Shown: piece after piece, positions 8,768 to 17,575 of the stretch | How the letters are laid out: each line of letters begins with the position of its first letter | Position numbering within the stretch: position 1 is the first letter of the stretch | From: Pseudomonas sp. IB20 | Lineage (GTDB): Bacteria; Pseudomonadota; Gammaproteobacteria; Pseudomonadales; Pseudomonadaceae | Assembly: GCF_009707325.1 (NCBI RefSeq) | Contig: NZ_CP046103.1 | Location: 1,351,810 to 1,415,809 of the forward strand | Reading direction: 5' to 3' | Length of the DNA stretch: 64,000 nucleotides | Position numbers and translations under genes: made by a program | Notes under the pieces: generated by a model | Seen by the model: the letters and a program-made list of their open reading frames with translations, nothing else | Told to the model about the DNA's origin: nothing | Databases searched by the model: none

Positions 8768-9246
8768 CGATGTCGCTCCGGAATAAAATCGCCGGGGATT
8801 ATCTCGCCATTGTGGGCCACCTGCACGTCATTACCGATGAATAATCCGGTTTTCAGCTCGCCCTCCAGGCGATAGGGCACGGGCTTGCTCGGATTCTTCA
8901 GCATCTGCACTACATCGCGTATCTGCGGCCAAAGGTTGGTGCGCACCGTCACCCTGAAAAAAGCGTGGCCGCGCGGTGGCACGGTCAGCCATTCGTTGGA
9001 CTCGCCTTCGGTCAGCACAAAATCGTCCAGGCTGACCTTGTAGATCAGGCCGCGCACTGTGAGGTCGGCGTCGTCGCGGTTGTCGACGCGAAAGTACAGC
9101 TTGAATTTCTGCTCCAGTAACTTGGCCCGCACCACTTCGACTTTCACCAGCGATACATGGGGCGCGGGCGCATCGTCTGCGAACCACGAGGCGCAACCGC
9201 TCAGGCCCAGGGTTAACGCCAGCATCAAGCTGTAAATCCGAAGCAT
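8764..9246 (-). CDS. LEA-type 2 (WHy domain) lipoprotein
   Basis: A 160-residue lipoprotein. The start [20 protein letters not shown] gives a short signal peptide and lipobox LSGC. The rest is one beta-rich domain ([18 protein letters not shown] and [13 protein letters not shown]), the pattern of the water-stress/LEA14 family. In bacteria these are envelope proteins of unclear role. It lies between YchJ (20 bp) and the SEC-C gene (4-nt overlap), so the group is probably one operon. Confidence 0.85.
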   Translation of the reverse strand: MLRIYSLMLALTLGLSGCASWFADDAPAPHVSLVKVEVVRAKLLEQKFKLYFRVDNRDDADLTVRGLIYKVSLDDFVLTEGESNEWLTVPPRGHAFFRVTVRTNLWPQIRDVVQMLKNPSKPVPYRLEGELKTGLFIGNDVQVAHNGEIIPGDFIPERHR

Positions 9247-9265
9247 GGCGTGAGTCCTCTGGTGG

Positions 9266-9736
9266 TTAGAGGTAGCTGGAGCAGCACTTCTTGAATTTCT
9301 GCCCACTGCCACACAAACATACATCATTGCGCCCGGCCTTCACCTCCACCGTCGGGTCGATGAAGTACCAGCGCCCCTCATTCTGTACGAAAGACGACTG
9401 CTCACGGTGGCTGTGTTCGCCGGTGCTGTCGTGCCAGCGCGCGGTAAAGGTCACAAAGGCATGCTCCGGCTGGCCGCCAAACACCTCGGAGCTTTCCACT
9501 TCAAGGCCGAGCCAGGTGCTCTGGGCACTCCAGGTGCCGATGGCGACGCGGTCCAGGCCGGCTTGTTGCGCGGGCAACGTGGTGGCGACCAGATAGTCCA
9601 CCAGCCCCAGCACATAGGCACTGTAGCGCGAGCGCATCAGCGCGGTGGCGCAGGGCGCCGGGTGGCCGGCGTGATAATGGCCGCAGCAGGCCTCCAGCAG
9701 ATTGCCGCTGCCACAGGGGCAAATGGATGTACTCAT
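9266..9736 (-). CDS. YchJ family protein (UPF0225)
   Basis: A 156-residue protein starting [11 protein letters not shown], a start that keeps the N-terminal SEC-C-like zinc motif ([16 protein letters not shown]). The middle is the NTF2-like YchJ domain ([18 protein letters not shown]), and the C-terminus carries a second SEC-C motif ([13 protein letters not shown]). The family is widespread and its biochemical function is not settled. The C-terminal motif is almost the same as that in the small protein two genes downstream. Confidence 0.92.
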   Translation of the reverse strand: MSTSICPCGSGNLLEACCGHYHAGHPAPCATALMRSRYSAYVLGLVDYLVATTLPAQQAGLDRVAIGTWSAQSTWLGLEVESSEVFGGQPEHAFVTFTARWHDSTGEHSHREQSSFVQNEGRWYFIDPTVEVKAGRNDVCLCGSGQKFKKCCSSYL

Positions 9737-9738
9737 GG

Positions 9739-10236
9739 TTACCACCAATACTTTCCGAAGTTTTCCGGGTTGGCCCAAAAGCGGGCGTTGAGCCAGTCCG
9801 GCACCTGTTTATAGTCAAGCAGATCATAGGTAAACAGCGTCAGAACCTGATCATCGCGCTGGAACCGTTCGCCGGCCTGCAGGGCCAGGGAGAAGAAGTC
9901 GGTGTCCTTCCAGCCGCAGGCGCCCAGATCGGCCAGCACCGCAATGCGGCTGGCATTGAGGTTGCGAATGCCGCCGAGCAAGGTCAGGCCTTGCGGTTTT
10001 GACAGGTGCTCCAGGCAATCGACCACCAGCGCCAAGTCAAAACGCTGCGCCGCCAGCTCTGCCGGCAATGGCCCGGGCGCAGCGATGGCGACAACGGTGC
10101 CCGGGTGCTCGGCTTGAAACGCCTCCAGCGCCGGAAACTGGCTGGCGCCCAACAGCAACAGGCGTTTGGGCTGGTGCAGATCCAGCAAAGCGGCCAGCGC
10201 TTGCTGTGGCGTACGGGAAGAAATACCAGCGATCAT
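9739..10236 (-). CDS. DUF6231 family protein
   Basis: A 165-residue protein of unknown function, first in the DUF6231-YchJ-LEA-SEC-C series. RLLLLGAS near residue 25 and [14 protein letters not shown] near residue 90 give the alternating strand and helix pattern of a Rossmann-like, SAM-methyltransferase-like fold, but I see no complete SAM-binding motif. It ends 2 bp before the ychJ start codon. The family name is from memory and the fold is inference. Confidence 0.75.
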   Translation of the reverse strand: MIAGISSRTPQQALAALLDLHQPKRLLLLGASQFPALEAFQAEHPGTVVAIAAPGPLPAELAAQRFDLALVVDCLEHLSKPQGLTLLGGIRNLNASRIAVLADLGACGWKDTDFFSLALQAGERFQRDDQVLTLFTYDLLDYKQVPDWLNARFWANPENFGKYWW

Positions 10237-10426
10237 CAGAGATCCTCACATCAGGACCCTAGAGACTAGCGCGGCTGAGCCTGCGGGCCTAGAGCGGGCG
10301 GCGGCGAAAAGTCCTGCGTGAACGGCCAACCTCAATAAATACGGGGGTGCGGCGCAGTGGCGCAGATGAAAAGAGCCGTCTTTACTCCACCTGTCGGCCC
10401 TCGCCGACCCCCTCAGGAGAAATCAA

Positions 10427-11122
10427 ATGAGCATCATGCGGACAGCTCTACCCTTGGTTCTGCTAACCGGAGTATTGACAGGTTGCGCAGGTTTGCAAAA
10501 AACCGATTGGCCCACCTGTGCCGCAGTCGGTGGTGTGACGGGCGCTGCGATTGGCGCCACTGAAAGTTCGGCGTACGCCGGCGCTGGCGCGCTGCTGATC
10601 GGCGGCATGGCTGGCGCCTATTGCTGGGTGCACGGCGATGGCGACGAAGATGGCGATGGCGTACCGGACAGCCGTGACAAGTGCCCGGGCACACCGAAAG
10701 GCATGCAGGTGGATGTGAACGGTTGCCCTCCGGTGCCGGTGGCGGCCGTGGTTGAGGAGGTGGTGGTAGTCAAGGAAGAAACCATCGTGATCCGCGATGT
10801 GCACTTCCAGTTCGACTCGGCCAAGCTCACGGCGGCGGACAAAACCAAGCTCGACACCATCGCCACGCGCCTGAAACAGGAAGCCCCGAGTGCGCAGCTG
10901 CGGGTCAGTGGGCACACCGACAGCGTCGGCAAAGACGCCTATAACCAGAAACTCTCGGAAAAACGCGCGCACTCGGTGACGGATTACCTGGTTAGCGCGG
11001 GCGTGCCGCGCAGCAACTTTGTATCGGTGGTCGGTGCGGGCGAAAGCCAGCCGGTAGCCGATAACAATGCCGCTGACGGGCGCGCGTTGAACCGCCGTGT
11101 GGAAATCAAAATCAGCCGCTGA
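10427..11122 (+). CDS. OmpA family lipoprotein with calcium-type (TSP3) repeat
   Basis: A 231-residue outer-membrane lipoprotein. Signal peptide and lipobox (LTGC) are followed by a Gly/Ala-rich membrane-associating stretch (residues 35-65). An Asp-rich thrombospondin type 3 segment (GDEDGDGVPDSRDKCPG) comes next, then a peptidoglycan-binding OmpA C-domain from about residue 125 (FDSAKLTAADKTKLD, LRVSGHTDSVG, NRRVEIKI). It should tether the outer membrane to the cell wall. The RBS AGGAGA precedes the ATG. Confidence 0.92.
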   Translation: MSIMRTALPLVLLTGVLTGCAGLQKTDWPTCAAVGGVTGAAIGATESSAYAGAGALLIGGMAGAYCWVHGDGDEDGDGVPDSRDKCPGTPKGMQVDVNGCPPVPVAAVVEEVVVVKEETIVIRDVHFQFDSAKLTAADKTKLDTIATRLKQEAPSAQLRVSGHTDSVGKDAYNQKLSEKRAHSVTDYLVSAGVPRSNFVSVVGAGESQPVADNNAADGRALNRRVEIKISR

Positions 11123-11241
11123 CGGCCTTTGCCCCTGTGGGAGCCACAGGGGCATTGCTGGCGCTTCACAACCTTCACTGGCAAATCGCCTGCAGAAGTC
11201 GGTACTGTGCGCCCAAAGAATAATAGGCAGGGGCATGCGGG

Positions 11242-11535
11242 ATGAAGGTGTTTTGGGGGTTGGGAAAGTTTCTGACGTTGCTGTTCTGGGTCGTGGTAGT
11301 GGTCAATCTGTTCCGGCCGCTCGCCAATCCGTTCCACCTGTTGGTCAGCCTGGCCGGCAGTCTGTTGTTCCTGACCCATCTGTTGGAACTGCTGTTGTTC
11401 AACAGCAGCTTGAAACACCGTGCCCACCCTTGGCGTGACCGCTTGCAGATTCTGCTGGTGGGGATGTTCCATGTGCGGGGCCTGTCGGCGCCTGCCGCAA
11501 TTGATGAAACGAACAAGGAGGCCAATCATGCGTAA
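11242..11535 (+). CDS. DUF1145 family membrane protein
   Basis: A 97-residue protein with two membrane segments (about residues 8-25 and 33-54) and a basic C-terminal tail. The conserved order FW-NLF-P-NP-H-HLLE fits DUF1145. Function unknown. Its last 8 nt overlap the start of the collagen-like gene, so translation is probably coupled. Confidence 0.85.
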   Translation: MKVFWGLGKFLTLLFWVVVVVNLFRPLANPFHLLVSLAGSLLFLTHLLELLLFNSSLKHRAHPWRDRLQILLVGMFHVRGLSAPAAIDETNKEANHA

Positions 11536-12286
11536 GGTTTTTCTGTTGGCCCTGTTGGTCAGCCCCATTGCCCTGGCCCAGAGCGTCAGTGTCGAAACCA
11601 ACTCGCTGATGCGCCTGCCCAGCAGTACCAGCGTGTTGCAGCTCGAACGCCTGGATGTGGCGGACTACGGCACGTTGCTGGTGCCGGCCACCATCAGCCA
11701 AGTCACGGTGGATGAGCTGCATTTGGGGCGTGAGGCGCGTATCGCCATCGCCCCCGGCAATACCGCGCTGCAATTGCAGGTGCGCAATGCGCAGCTGGAA
11801 CATGGCAGCCAGATCACCTCGCGCGGCGCTCCCGGGACCCACGAACGGCCGGCCAAGGCCGGGCGTGATTTGGTCTTGCGCATCAATGCCCTGAGCGCCG
11901 AAGAGCTGTCGGTGGATGCCCGTGGCGGCGCCGGTGCCCAAGGTTATGCGGGCCTGGATGGCGCCAACGGCGTGGACCCGGGTTGCACCTGGGGTTCGGC
12001 CGGGCGCGGCGCCAATGGCGATAACGGTGGCGATGGCCTGCCAGGCGCGGCGGGCGCGACCGTGCGTGTCGAGCTGCCGCAGAGCTTCCCGGCGGAGCAG
12101 ATCAAAGTCTGGGTGGATGGCGGGGCCGGCGGTTTGGCCGGCACGGCGGGTAAGCCGGGTAAAGGTGGGCAATCCAAAGGCTGCGTGGTGTATCGCGCCG
12201 ATGGTGGCGACAAGGGCCGACCTGGCTTGGAAGGGCAACCGGGGCCGGCAGGGCCTGCGGGGGCTGTGACTATTCAGCGGCTCTGA
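11528..12286 (+). CDS. Secreted collagen-like (Gly-X-Y rich) protein
   Basis: A 252-residue exported protein. The start MRKVFLLALLVSPIALAQS gives a clear signal peptide. Residues 20-125 form a beta-type N-domain (regularly spaced VTVDELHLG, LQLQVRNAQL, DLVLRINAL). From about residue 130 it is glycine-rich with collagen-like runs (GADGGDKGRPGLEGQ-type triplets). Unlike a single collagen helix, several separate Gly-X-Y blocks are interrupted by strand-like sequence. Four Cys or fewer are present, so one disulfide is possible (GCTWGS, KGCVVY). Surface or extracellular localisation is likely; function unknown. Confidence 0.82.
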   Translation: MRKVFLLALLVSPIALAQSVSVETNSLMRLPSSTSVLQLERLDVADYGTLLVPATISQVTVDELHLGREARIAIAPGNTALQLQVRNAQLEHGSQITSRGAPGTHERPAKAGRDLVLRINALSAEELSVDARGGAGAQGYAGLDGANGVDPGCTWGSAGRGANGDNGGDGLPGAAGATVRVELPQSFPAEQIKVWVDGGAGGLAGTAGKPGKGGQSKGCVVYRADGGDKGRPGLEGQPGPAGPAGAVTIQRL

Positions 12287-12300
12287 GTCGCCTGGTCTGA

Positions 12301-12376
12301 CGCCATCGCGGGCAAGCCCGACTCCCACATTGAAATGCGATTACCTGTGGGAGCCGGGCTTGCCCGCAATGGCGGA
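12301..12376. repeat. REP doublet
   Basis: Inverted REP elements (CCATCGCGGGCAAGCCCG...CTCCCAC and GTGGGAGCCGGGCTTGCCCGC) between the convergent collagen-like and CopD-like genes. It may also serve as a transcript-end barrier. Confidence 0.85.
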
Positions 12377-12388
12377 ATAAAGATCGCC

Positions 12389-12853
12389 TCAGAACATCGG
12401 CCGAGCCGAAGCAATCGCCACCACCACCAACCCAACAATCAGATTAATCCCCACCAACTTGCGAATCTGCCCCAGCACAGCCGCACCTGTCGGCCAATCC
12501 TCAGCCGCCACCGCCTTGCGCAGTTCCGGGAACTTCAACGCCTGGATACGGATAAACAGCGCCGTCATCACCAGATACAAGCCCATCATCACTTGCACAT
12601 AGCGCGGCGCGGTCTCAAACCCGCTGAAGCGCAGTTGCAGCAGGCCGATGCCGCTGATCGGCAAAACCGCCACCGCGACCCAGACCCACACGAAAAAACG
12701 TTGAAACACATTCGCCCACAGCTTGAGCCGGGCAGGGCCCTCAAGTGCCGCCATGGCGGCGGGGCGCAGGATCATCCAGGCAAAAAACATACCGCCGACC
12801 CAAACCAGGGCGGCCAATACATGCAGGGTGTAAGCGAGGCTAAACGCGGTCAT
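12389..12853 (-). CDS. CopD family integral membrane protein
   Basis: A 154-residue protein with four predicted membrane helices. The first has the signature HVLAALVWVGGMFF, in which the histidine and tryptophan resemble the CopD/YebZ and DUF4149 families. In CopD proteins such histidines are associated with copper or haem, but this gene has no copper neighbours. It is monocistronic and divergent from dinG. Substrate unknown. Confidence 0.78.
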   Translation of the reverse strand: MTAFSLAYTLHVLAALVWVGGMFFAWMILRPAAMAALEGPARLKLWANVFQRFFVWVWVAVAVLPISGIGLLQLRFSGFETAPRYVQVMMGLYLVMTALFIRIQALKFPELRKAVAAEDWPTGAAVLGQIRKLVGINLIVGLVVVAIASARPMF

Positions 12854-12952
12854 TGTGGTACTCCGTTCTGCGCGGGATTAATTAGCGGGGTATGATAGCG
12901 GCCGATCCGAACCACTGAAAATTTATCCAGCGTTTTTTGCGCCCGACTATCC

Positions 12953-15097
12953 ATGATCAGCACTGAACTTAAAACCACGATCCAGGGCGCCTATTCGCGT
13001 TTTCTCGAAGCCAAGAGCTTGAAACCGCGCTACGGCCAACGCCTGATGATCGCCGAAGTCGCCAAAGTCCTCGGGGATATCGACACCGACGACGAAGGTC
13101 GGCGCAGTGGCGACCCCGCGATCGTGGCCGTCGAGGCCGGCACCGGCACCGGCAAGACCGTGGCCTACAGCTTGGCCGCGATCCCGACTGCCAAGGCCGC
13201 CGGCAAGCGCCTGGTGATCGCCACCGCCACCGTCGCCCTGCAAGAGCAGATTGTCTACAAAGACCTGCCTGACCTGATGCGCAACAGCGGCTTGAATTTC
13301 ACCTTCGCCCTGGCCAAGGGGCGTGGCCGCTACATGTGCCTGTCCAAGCTCGATGTATTGCTGCAGGAAGGTCACGCGCAAACCGCCACGGCGTCGCTGT
13401 TCGAAGAAGAAGGCTTCAAGATCGAGGTTGATGAAGTCAGCCAGAAGCTGTTTACCAGCATGATCGAAAAGCTCGCCGGCAATAAATGGGACGGCGACCG
13501 CGACAGTTGGCCCACCGCCCTGGAAGATGCCGACTGGGCACGCCTGACCACCGACCACAGTCAGTGCACCAACCGCCATTGCCCCAACTTCGGCCAGTGC
13601 GCCTTCTACAAGGCCCGCGAAGGCATGGGCAAGGTCGACGTGATCGTCACCAACCACGACATGGTCCTGGCTGACCTGGCCCTGGGCGGCGGCGCCGTGC
13701 TGCCGGACCCGCGCGACACCCTTTACGTATTCGACGAAGGCCATCACCTGCCCGACAAGGCTATCGGCCACTTCGCCCACTACACGCGCTTGCGCTCCAC
13801 TGCCGACTGGCTGGAAACCACCGCCAAGAATCTCACCAAGTTGCTGGCCCAGCACCCGCTGCCCGGCGACCTGGGCAAGCTGATCGAGCAGGTGCCGGAG
13901 CTGGCGCGCGAGATCAAGACCCAGCAGCAGTTCATGTTCAGCGCCTGCGAACAGGTCGCCGACTTCAAGCCCGGCGAAGACGTGGAGGGCCGCGAGCGGC
14001 CGCGTCACCGCTTTGTCGGCGGGTTGATCCCCGAGCACATGCGTGAAATGGGCATCGAGCTGAAGAAGGGCTTTTCGCGCCTGACCGACCTGTTCACCCG
14101 CCTGACCGACTTGCTCAAGGAAGGCATGGACGGCGAGGTCAACATCGGCATCGCCAGCAACCAGGCTGAAGAATGGTATCCGCTGTTCGGTAGCCTGTTG
14201 TCGCGTTCCCAGGGCAACTGGGAGTTGTGGACCGCCTTCACCGTCGAAGACCCGGAAGACAACCCGCCAATGGCGCGTTGGCTGACCTTGTCAGAAAGCG
14301 GCGCGCTGTTTGATATCGAGGTTAACGCCAGCCCGATCCTTGCCGCCGAAATGTTGCGCCGCAACTTGTGGAACGTGGCCTACGGTTGCCTGGTGACCTC
14401 GGCCACGCTGACGGCCCTGGGCACCTTCGACCGCTTCCGCATGCGTGCCGGCCTGCCGAAAAAAGCCGTCACCGCCGTGGTGCCGAGCCCGTTCCACCAC
14501 GCCGATGCGGGTGTGCTGCGGGTGCCGGACCTCAAGGCCGACCCACGGGACGCGCCGGCGCACACGGCGGCGATCATCCGCGACCTGCCGGCGTTGGTTG
14601 AAGGCTCGCGGGGCACCCTGGTGCTGTTCTCCTCGCGCAAACAGATGCAGGACGTGTTCGACGGCCTCGACCGCGACTGGCGCAAGCAGGTGTTTATCCA
14701 GGGCAACCTGTCCAAGCAGGAAACCCTGAACAAGCACAAGGCGCGCGTCGATGGTGGCGATTCCAGCGTGCTGTTCGGCCTGGCCAGTTTCGCCGAAGGC
14801 GTGGACTTGCCCGGTGCCTACTGTGAGCACGTGGTGATCGCCAAGATCCCGTTCTCGGTGCCGGATGATCCGGTCGAGGCGGCTTTGGCCGAATGGATCG
14901 AAGCCCGTGGCGGTAACCCGTTCATGGAGATCTCGGTGCCGGATGCTTCCTTGAAGCTGGTTCAGGCCTGCGGGCGCTTGCTGCGTACCGAGGAAGACCG
15001 GGGCACCATCACCTTGCTCGACCGCCGTTTGGTCACGCAGCGCTATGGCAAAGCCATCCTCAATGCTTTGCCGCCGTTCAGGCGCGAAATTTCTTAA
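12953..15097 (+). CDS. dinG: ATP-dependent DNA helicase DinG
   Basis: A 714-residue superfamily 2 helicase related to XPD. Walker A is EAGTGTGKT (residues 61-69) and the DEAH box is VFDEGHH (D261). Four cysteines (C129, C205, C210, C216) are spaced as the iron-sulfur cluster ligands. The C-terminal half carries motif V/VI sequences (FAEGVDLPG and QACGRLLRTEEDRG). It unwinds 5'-3' and resolves R-loops, D-loops and G-quadruplexes during replication and repair. Length is as expected. No LexA box was identified by eye upstream. Confidence 0.96.
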   Translation: MISTELKTTIQGAYSRFLEAKSLKPRYGQRLMIAEVAKVLGDIDTDDEGRRSGDPAIVAVEAGTGTGKTVAYSLAAIPTAKAAGKRLVIATATVALQEQIVYKDLPDLMRNSGLNFTFALAKGRGRYMCLSKLDVLLQEGHAQTATASLFEEEGFKIEVDEVSQKLFTSMIEKLAGNKWDGDRDSWPTALEDADWARLTTDHSQCTNRHCPNFGQCAFYKAREGMGKVDVIVTNHDMVLADLALGGGAVLPDPRDTLYVFDEGHHLPDKAIGHFAHYTRLRSTADWLETTAKNLTKLLAQHPLPGDLGKLIEQVPELAREIKTQQQFMFSACEQVADFKPGEDVEGRERPRHRFVGGLIPEHMREMGIELKKGFSRLTDLFTRLTDLLKEGMDGEVNIGIASNQAEEWYPLFGSLLSRSQGNWELWTAFTVEDPEDNPPMARWLTLSESGALFDIEVNASPILAAEMLRRNLWNVAYGCLVTSATLTALGTFDRFRMRAGLPKKAVTAVVPSPFHHADAGVLRVPDLKADPRDAPAHTAAIIRDLPALVEGSRGTLVLFSSRKQMQDVFDGLDRDWRKQVFIQGNLSKQETLNKHKARVDGGDSSVLFGLASFAEGVDLPGAYCEHVVIAKIPFSVPDDPVEAALAEWIEARGGNPFMEISVPDASLKLVQACGRLLRTEEDRGTITLLDRRLVTQRYGKAILNALPPFRREIS

Positions 15098-15195
15098 GCC
15101 GCCGTGGGCGAATTCGCCCACTTCGTGGTCTATCTCACTGCTATCGATGTATGTCATCAGGCCAGTCACCGGCCGTTTGGGAGAACCTTGTTCGT

Positions 15196-17493
15196 ATGAT
15201 TCGCACGCTGCCCGCTCTTTTTGCCTTGTTGTTCGCTGCGCCCCTGATGGCCGCGCCTGCCGGGCAACAAACGCTGTTCAATTTCGTCCGGCCTGCCGAT
15301 GTGGTCAAGGTGGCGACCCTGGACGCCAGCCTGCCGCAATACAACGCCGAACAAACTGCTGAAGGTGAAGTGCTGCGCCGCATCACCTTCAACCCAGCGG
15401 CTGAGCCGAGCCTGGTGCTCAGCCCGCAGACCGGCGTGTGGGACTGGTCGCAGTCCGGCGCCATGAGCCTGCGTATCCAGAGCGCGATGGACTGGGCGCT
15501 GACCCTCTACGTCAAAGTGCAAAGCACCGACGGTAAAACCTTGGTCAGCCGCATCGACCTGCCAGCCGGGCCAGCGCAGACCCTGCTGATACCGCTGCAA
15601 GCCAACACCCCGCTGAGCCAAGGCATGAAAGCCGGCCCGCCGATGCCGATCACCGTGGACGGCCAGCGTGTATTGCTGGCGGGCAGCGCCGGGGAAATCG
15701 ACCGCAGCCAGGTGGCGTCGGTCACCCTGTCGATGGTCAAGCCCAACGCCGCGCAAAGCATCCTGTTGGAACGCTTCGGGGTTCAGGACAGCGAGCCGGT
15801 GCTGAAGGTGGCCTACAGCGAACTGGTGGATGCGTATGGCCAGTCCACCCGCGCGCGCTGGCCCGAAAAGGTCAGCAACGATGAACAACTCAAGGCCGCA
15901 GCAGCCAAAGAGCAGCTACAACTCAAGGGCTGGCTGGCTGAGCGCGACAAGTCTTTCCTGGACCAATACGGCGGCTGGAACAAAGGCCCGGCGTTTGAAG
16001 CCAGCGGTTTTTTCCGCACCGAGAAACGCGACGGTCGCTGGTTCTTGGTGACGCCGGAAGGCCATCCGTTCTACTCCTTGGGCGTCAACACCGTGGCGCC
16101 GGACAACAACCAGACCTATGTGGCCGGTCGCGAGTGGATGTTTGCCGCGCTGCCCAAGGCCGGCGAGCCGTTCGACACGTACTACGGCAGTGGTGATAAC
16201 CGCGGCGGCAACGGCGCCGACCAAGGCCGGGGCTTCAATGTGGGGCGTTGGTACGATTTCTACGGCGCCAACCTGCAGCGTGCTTACGGCACCGACGGTT
16301 TTGATCAGAAGCGCTGGGTCACGCACACCCTAGACCGCCTGCAAGCCTGGGGTTTCAATACTGTGGGCAACTGGAGCGACGAGGATTTGGCCCGCGCCGA
16401 CCGCGTGCCGTACACCTTGCCGCTGTCGATTGTCGGTGACTACGCCAGCATCAGCACCGGCACCGACTGGTGGGGCGGCATGCCCGACCCGTTCGACCCG
16501 CGTTTTGCCATGGCCACTGAACGTGCGGTGGCCATTGCTGCTCGCGATCACCGCGACGACCCGTGGCTGATCGGCTTCTTTGCCGACAACGAGCTGGCCT
16601 GGGCCGGCCCCGGCGACGATGCAAAATCCCGGTACGCCTTGGCCTACGGCACGCTGCGCATGACCACCGACGTACCGGCCAAGCGCGCATTCCTCAAGCA
16701 ACTGCGCGACAAGTACCGCAATGAAGACGGCCTGTCGAAGGCTTGGGGCATTCACCTGGCGGGCTGGGAGCTGATGGAAGACCCAGGCTTCGAGCCGCCG
16801 ATGCCAAACCCTGAGCATCCGGAGATCGAAGCTGACTTTAAATACTTCCAGAAGACCTTCGCCGATGCGTATTTCAAGACCATCTCCGATTCGCTGAAAT
16901 GGCACGCGCCCAACCAGTTGCTGCTGGGCGGCCGTTATGCCGTGAGCACCCCGGAGGCCGTGGCGTCCTGCGCGCAGTATTGCGATGTGCTGAGCTTCAA
17001 CATGTACACCCTCAAGCCGCAGGATGGTTATGACTTTGCCGCTCTGCGAGCCTTGGATAAGCCGGTGCTGATCACCGAGTTCAACTTCGGCTCGGCGGAC
17101 CGTGGCCCGTTCTGGGGCGGCGTGACGCAGTTGGCCAAGGAAGAAGACCGTGGCGTGGCCTACAACAACTTCCTCAAGCAGGCCATGGCTGAGCCGTCGA
17201 TTGTCGGTGTGCACTGGTTCCAGTACTTGGACCAACCGGTGACCGGGCGTCTGCTGGACGGTGAAAACGGCCACTTCGGTCTTGTCGGCATCACCGATGT
17301 GCCGTTCCAGGGCTTTGTCGACAGCGTGCGTAAAAGCAACCTGGCGGCGGTCGACCAGTTGGGTAAAGAGGCGCAAAAGGCCAAGGCCGCCAGCGCGGTT
17401 CGTGAGAGCGAAGGCGGCAGGTCGGGGAGTGCAGGCAAAGGCGCGGGGCAGGGCGCCGGGCACGCCGGCGGTCACTCTGGAAACGGCCATTGA
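15196..17493 (+). CDS. GH50-like (beta-agarase-like) secreted glycoside hydrolase
   Basis: A 765-residue exported enzyme. MIRTLPALFALLFAAPLMAA is a signal peptide, so I start here rather than 15 codons upstream. Residues about 30-200 form an N-terminal beta-sandwich carbohydrate-binding-like region. A TIM-barrel catalytic domain begins near 270 with FFADNE (E466, expected acid/base) and VLITEFNFG (E628, expected nucleophile). This is the arrangement of GH50 agarases. The last 30 residues are Gly/His/Ser-rich and have no counterpart I know. Agar is an unlikely substrate for a soil or plant pseudomonad; a galactose-containing plant or bacterial polysaccharide is more plausible. Monocistronic. 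Confidence 0.75.
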   Translation: MIRTLPALFALLFAAPLMAAPAGQQTLFNFVRPADVVKVATLDASLPQYNAEQTAEGEVLRRITFNPAAEPSLVLSPQTGVWDWSQSGAMSLRIQSAMDWALTLYVKVQSTDGKTLVSRIDLPAGPAQTLLIPLQANTPLSQGMKAGPPMPITVDGQRVLLAGSAGEIDRSQVASVTLSMVKPNAAQSILLERFGVQDSEPVLKVAYSELVDAYGQSTRARWPEKVSNDEQLKAAAAKEQLQLKGWLAERDKSFLDQYGGWNKGPAFEASGFFRTEKRDGRWFLVTPEGHPFYSLGVNTVAPDNNQTYVAGREWMFAALPKAGEPFDTYYGSGDNRGGNGADQGRGFNVGRWYDFYGANLQRAYGTDGFDQKRWVTHTLDRLQAWGFNTVGNWSDEDLARADRVPYTLPLSIVGDYASISTGTDWWGGMPDPFDPRFAMATERAVAIAARDHRDDPWLIGFFADNELAWAGPGDDAKSRYALAYGTLRMTTDVPAKRAFLKQLRDKYRNEDGLSKAWGIHLAGWELMEDPGFEPPMPNPEHPEIEADFKYFQKTFADAYFKTISDSLKWHAPNQLLLGGRYAVSTPEAVASCAQYCDVLSFNMYTLKPQDGYDFAALRALDKPVLITEFNFGSADRGPFWGGVTQLAKEEDRGVAYNNFLKQAMAEPSIVGVHWFQYLDQPVTGRLLDGENGHFGLVGITDVPFQGFVDSVRKSNLAAVDQLGKEAQKAKAASAVRESEGGRSGSAGKGAGQGAGHAGGHSGNGH

Positions 17494-17575
17494 TTCATCG
17501 ATGACGGGTTCACAAAACCCCTAATGACTGGAACAATGACGGCCACTTCTTACACGGTTTTCCGAGGCGGGTCAG

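Noticed and set aside
8306..8875. A 189-codon plus-strand frame with a 50-residue internal repeat
   Set aside because: The repeat comes only from the 150-bp DNA duplication; the frame is antisense to the SEC-C gene and has no motif.
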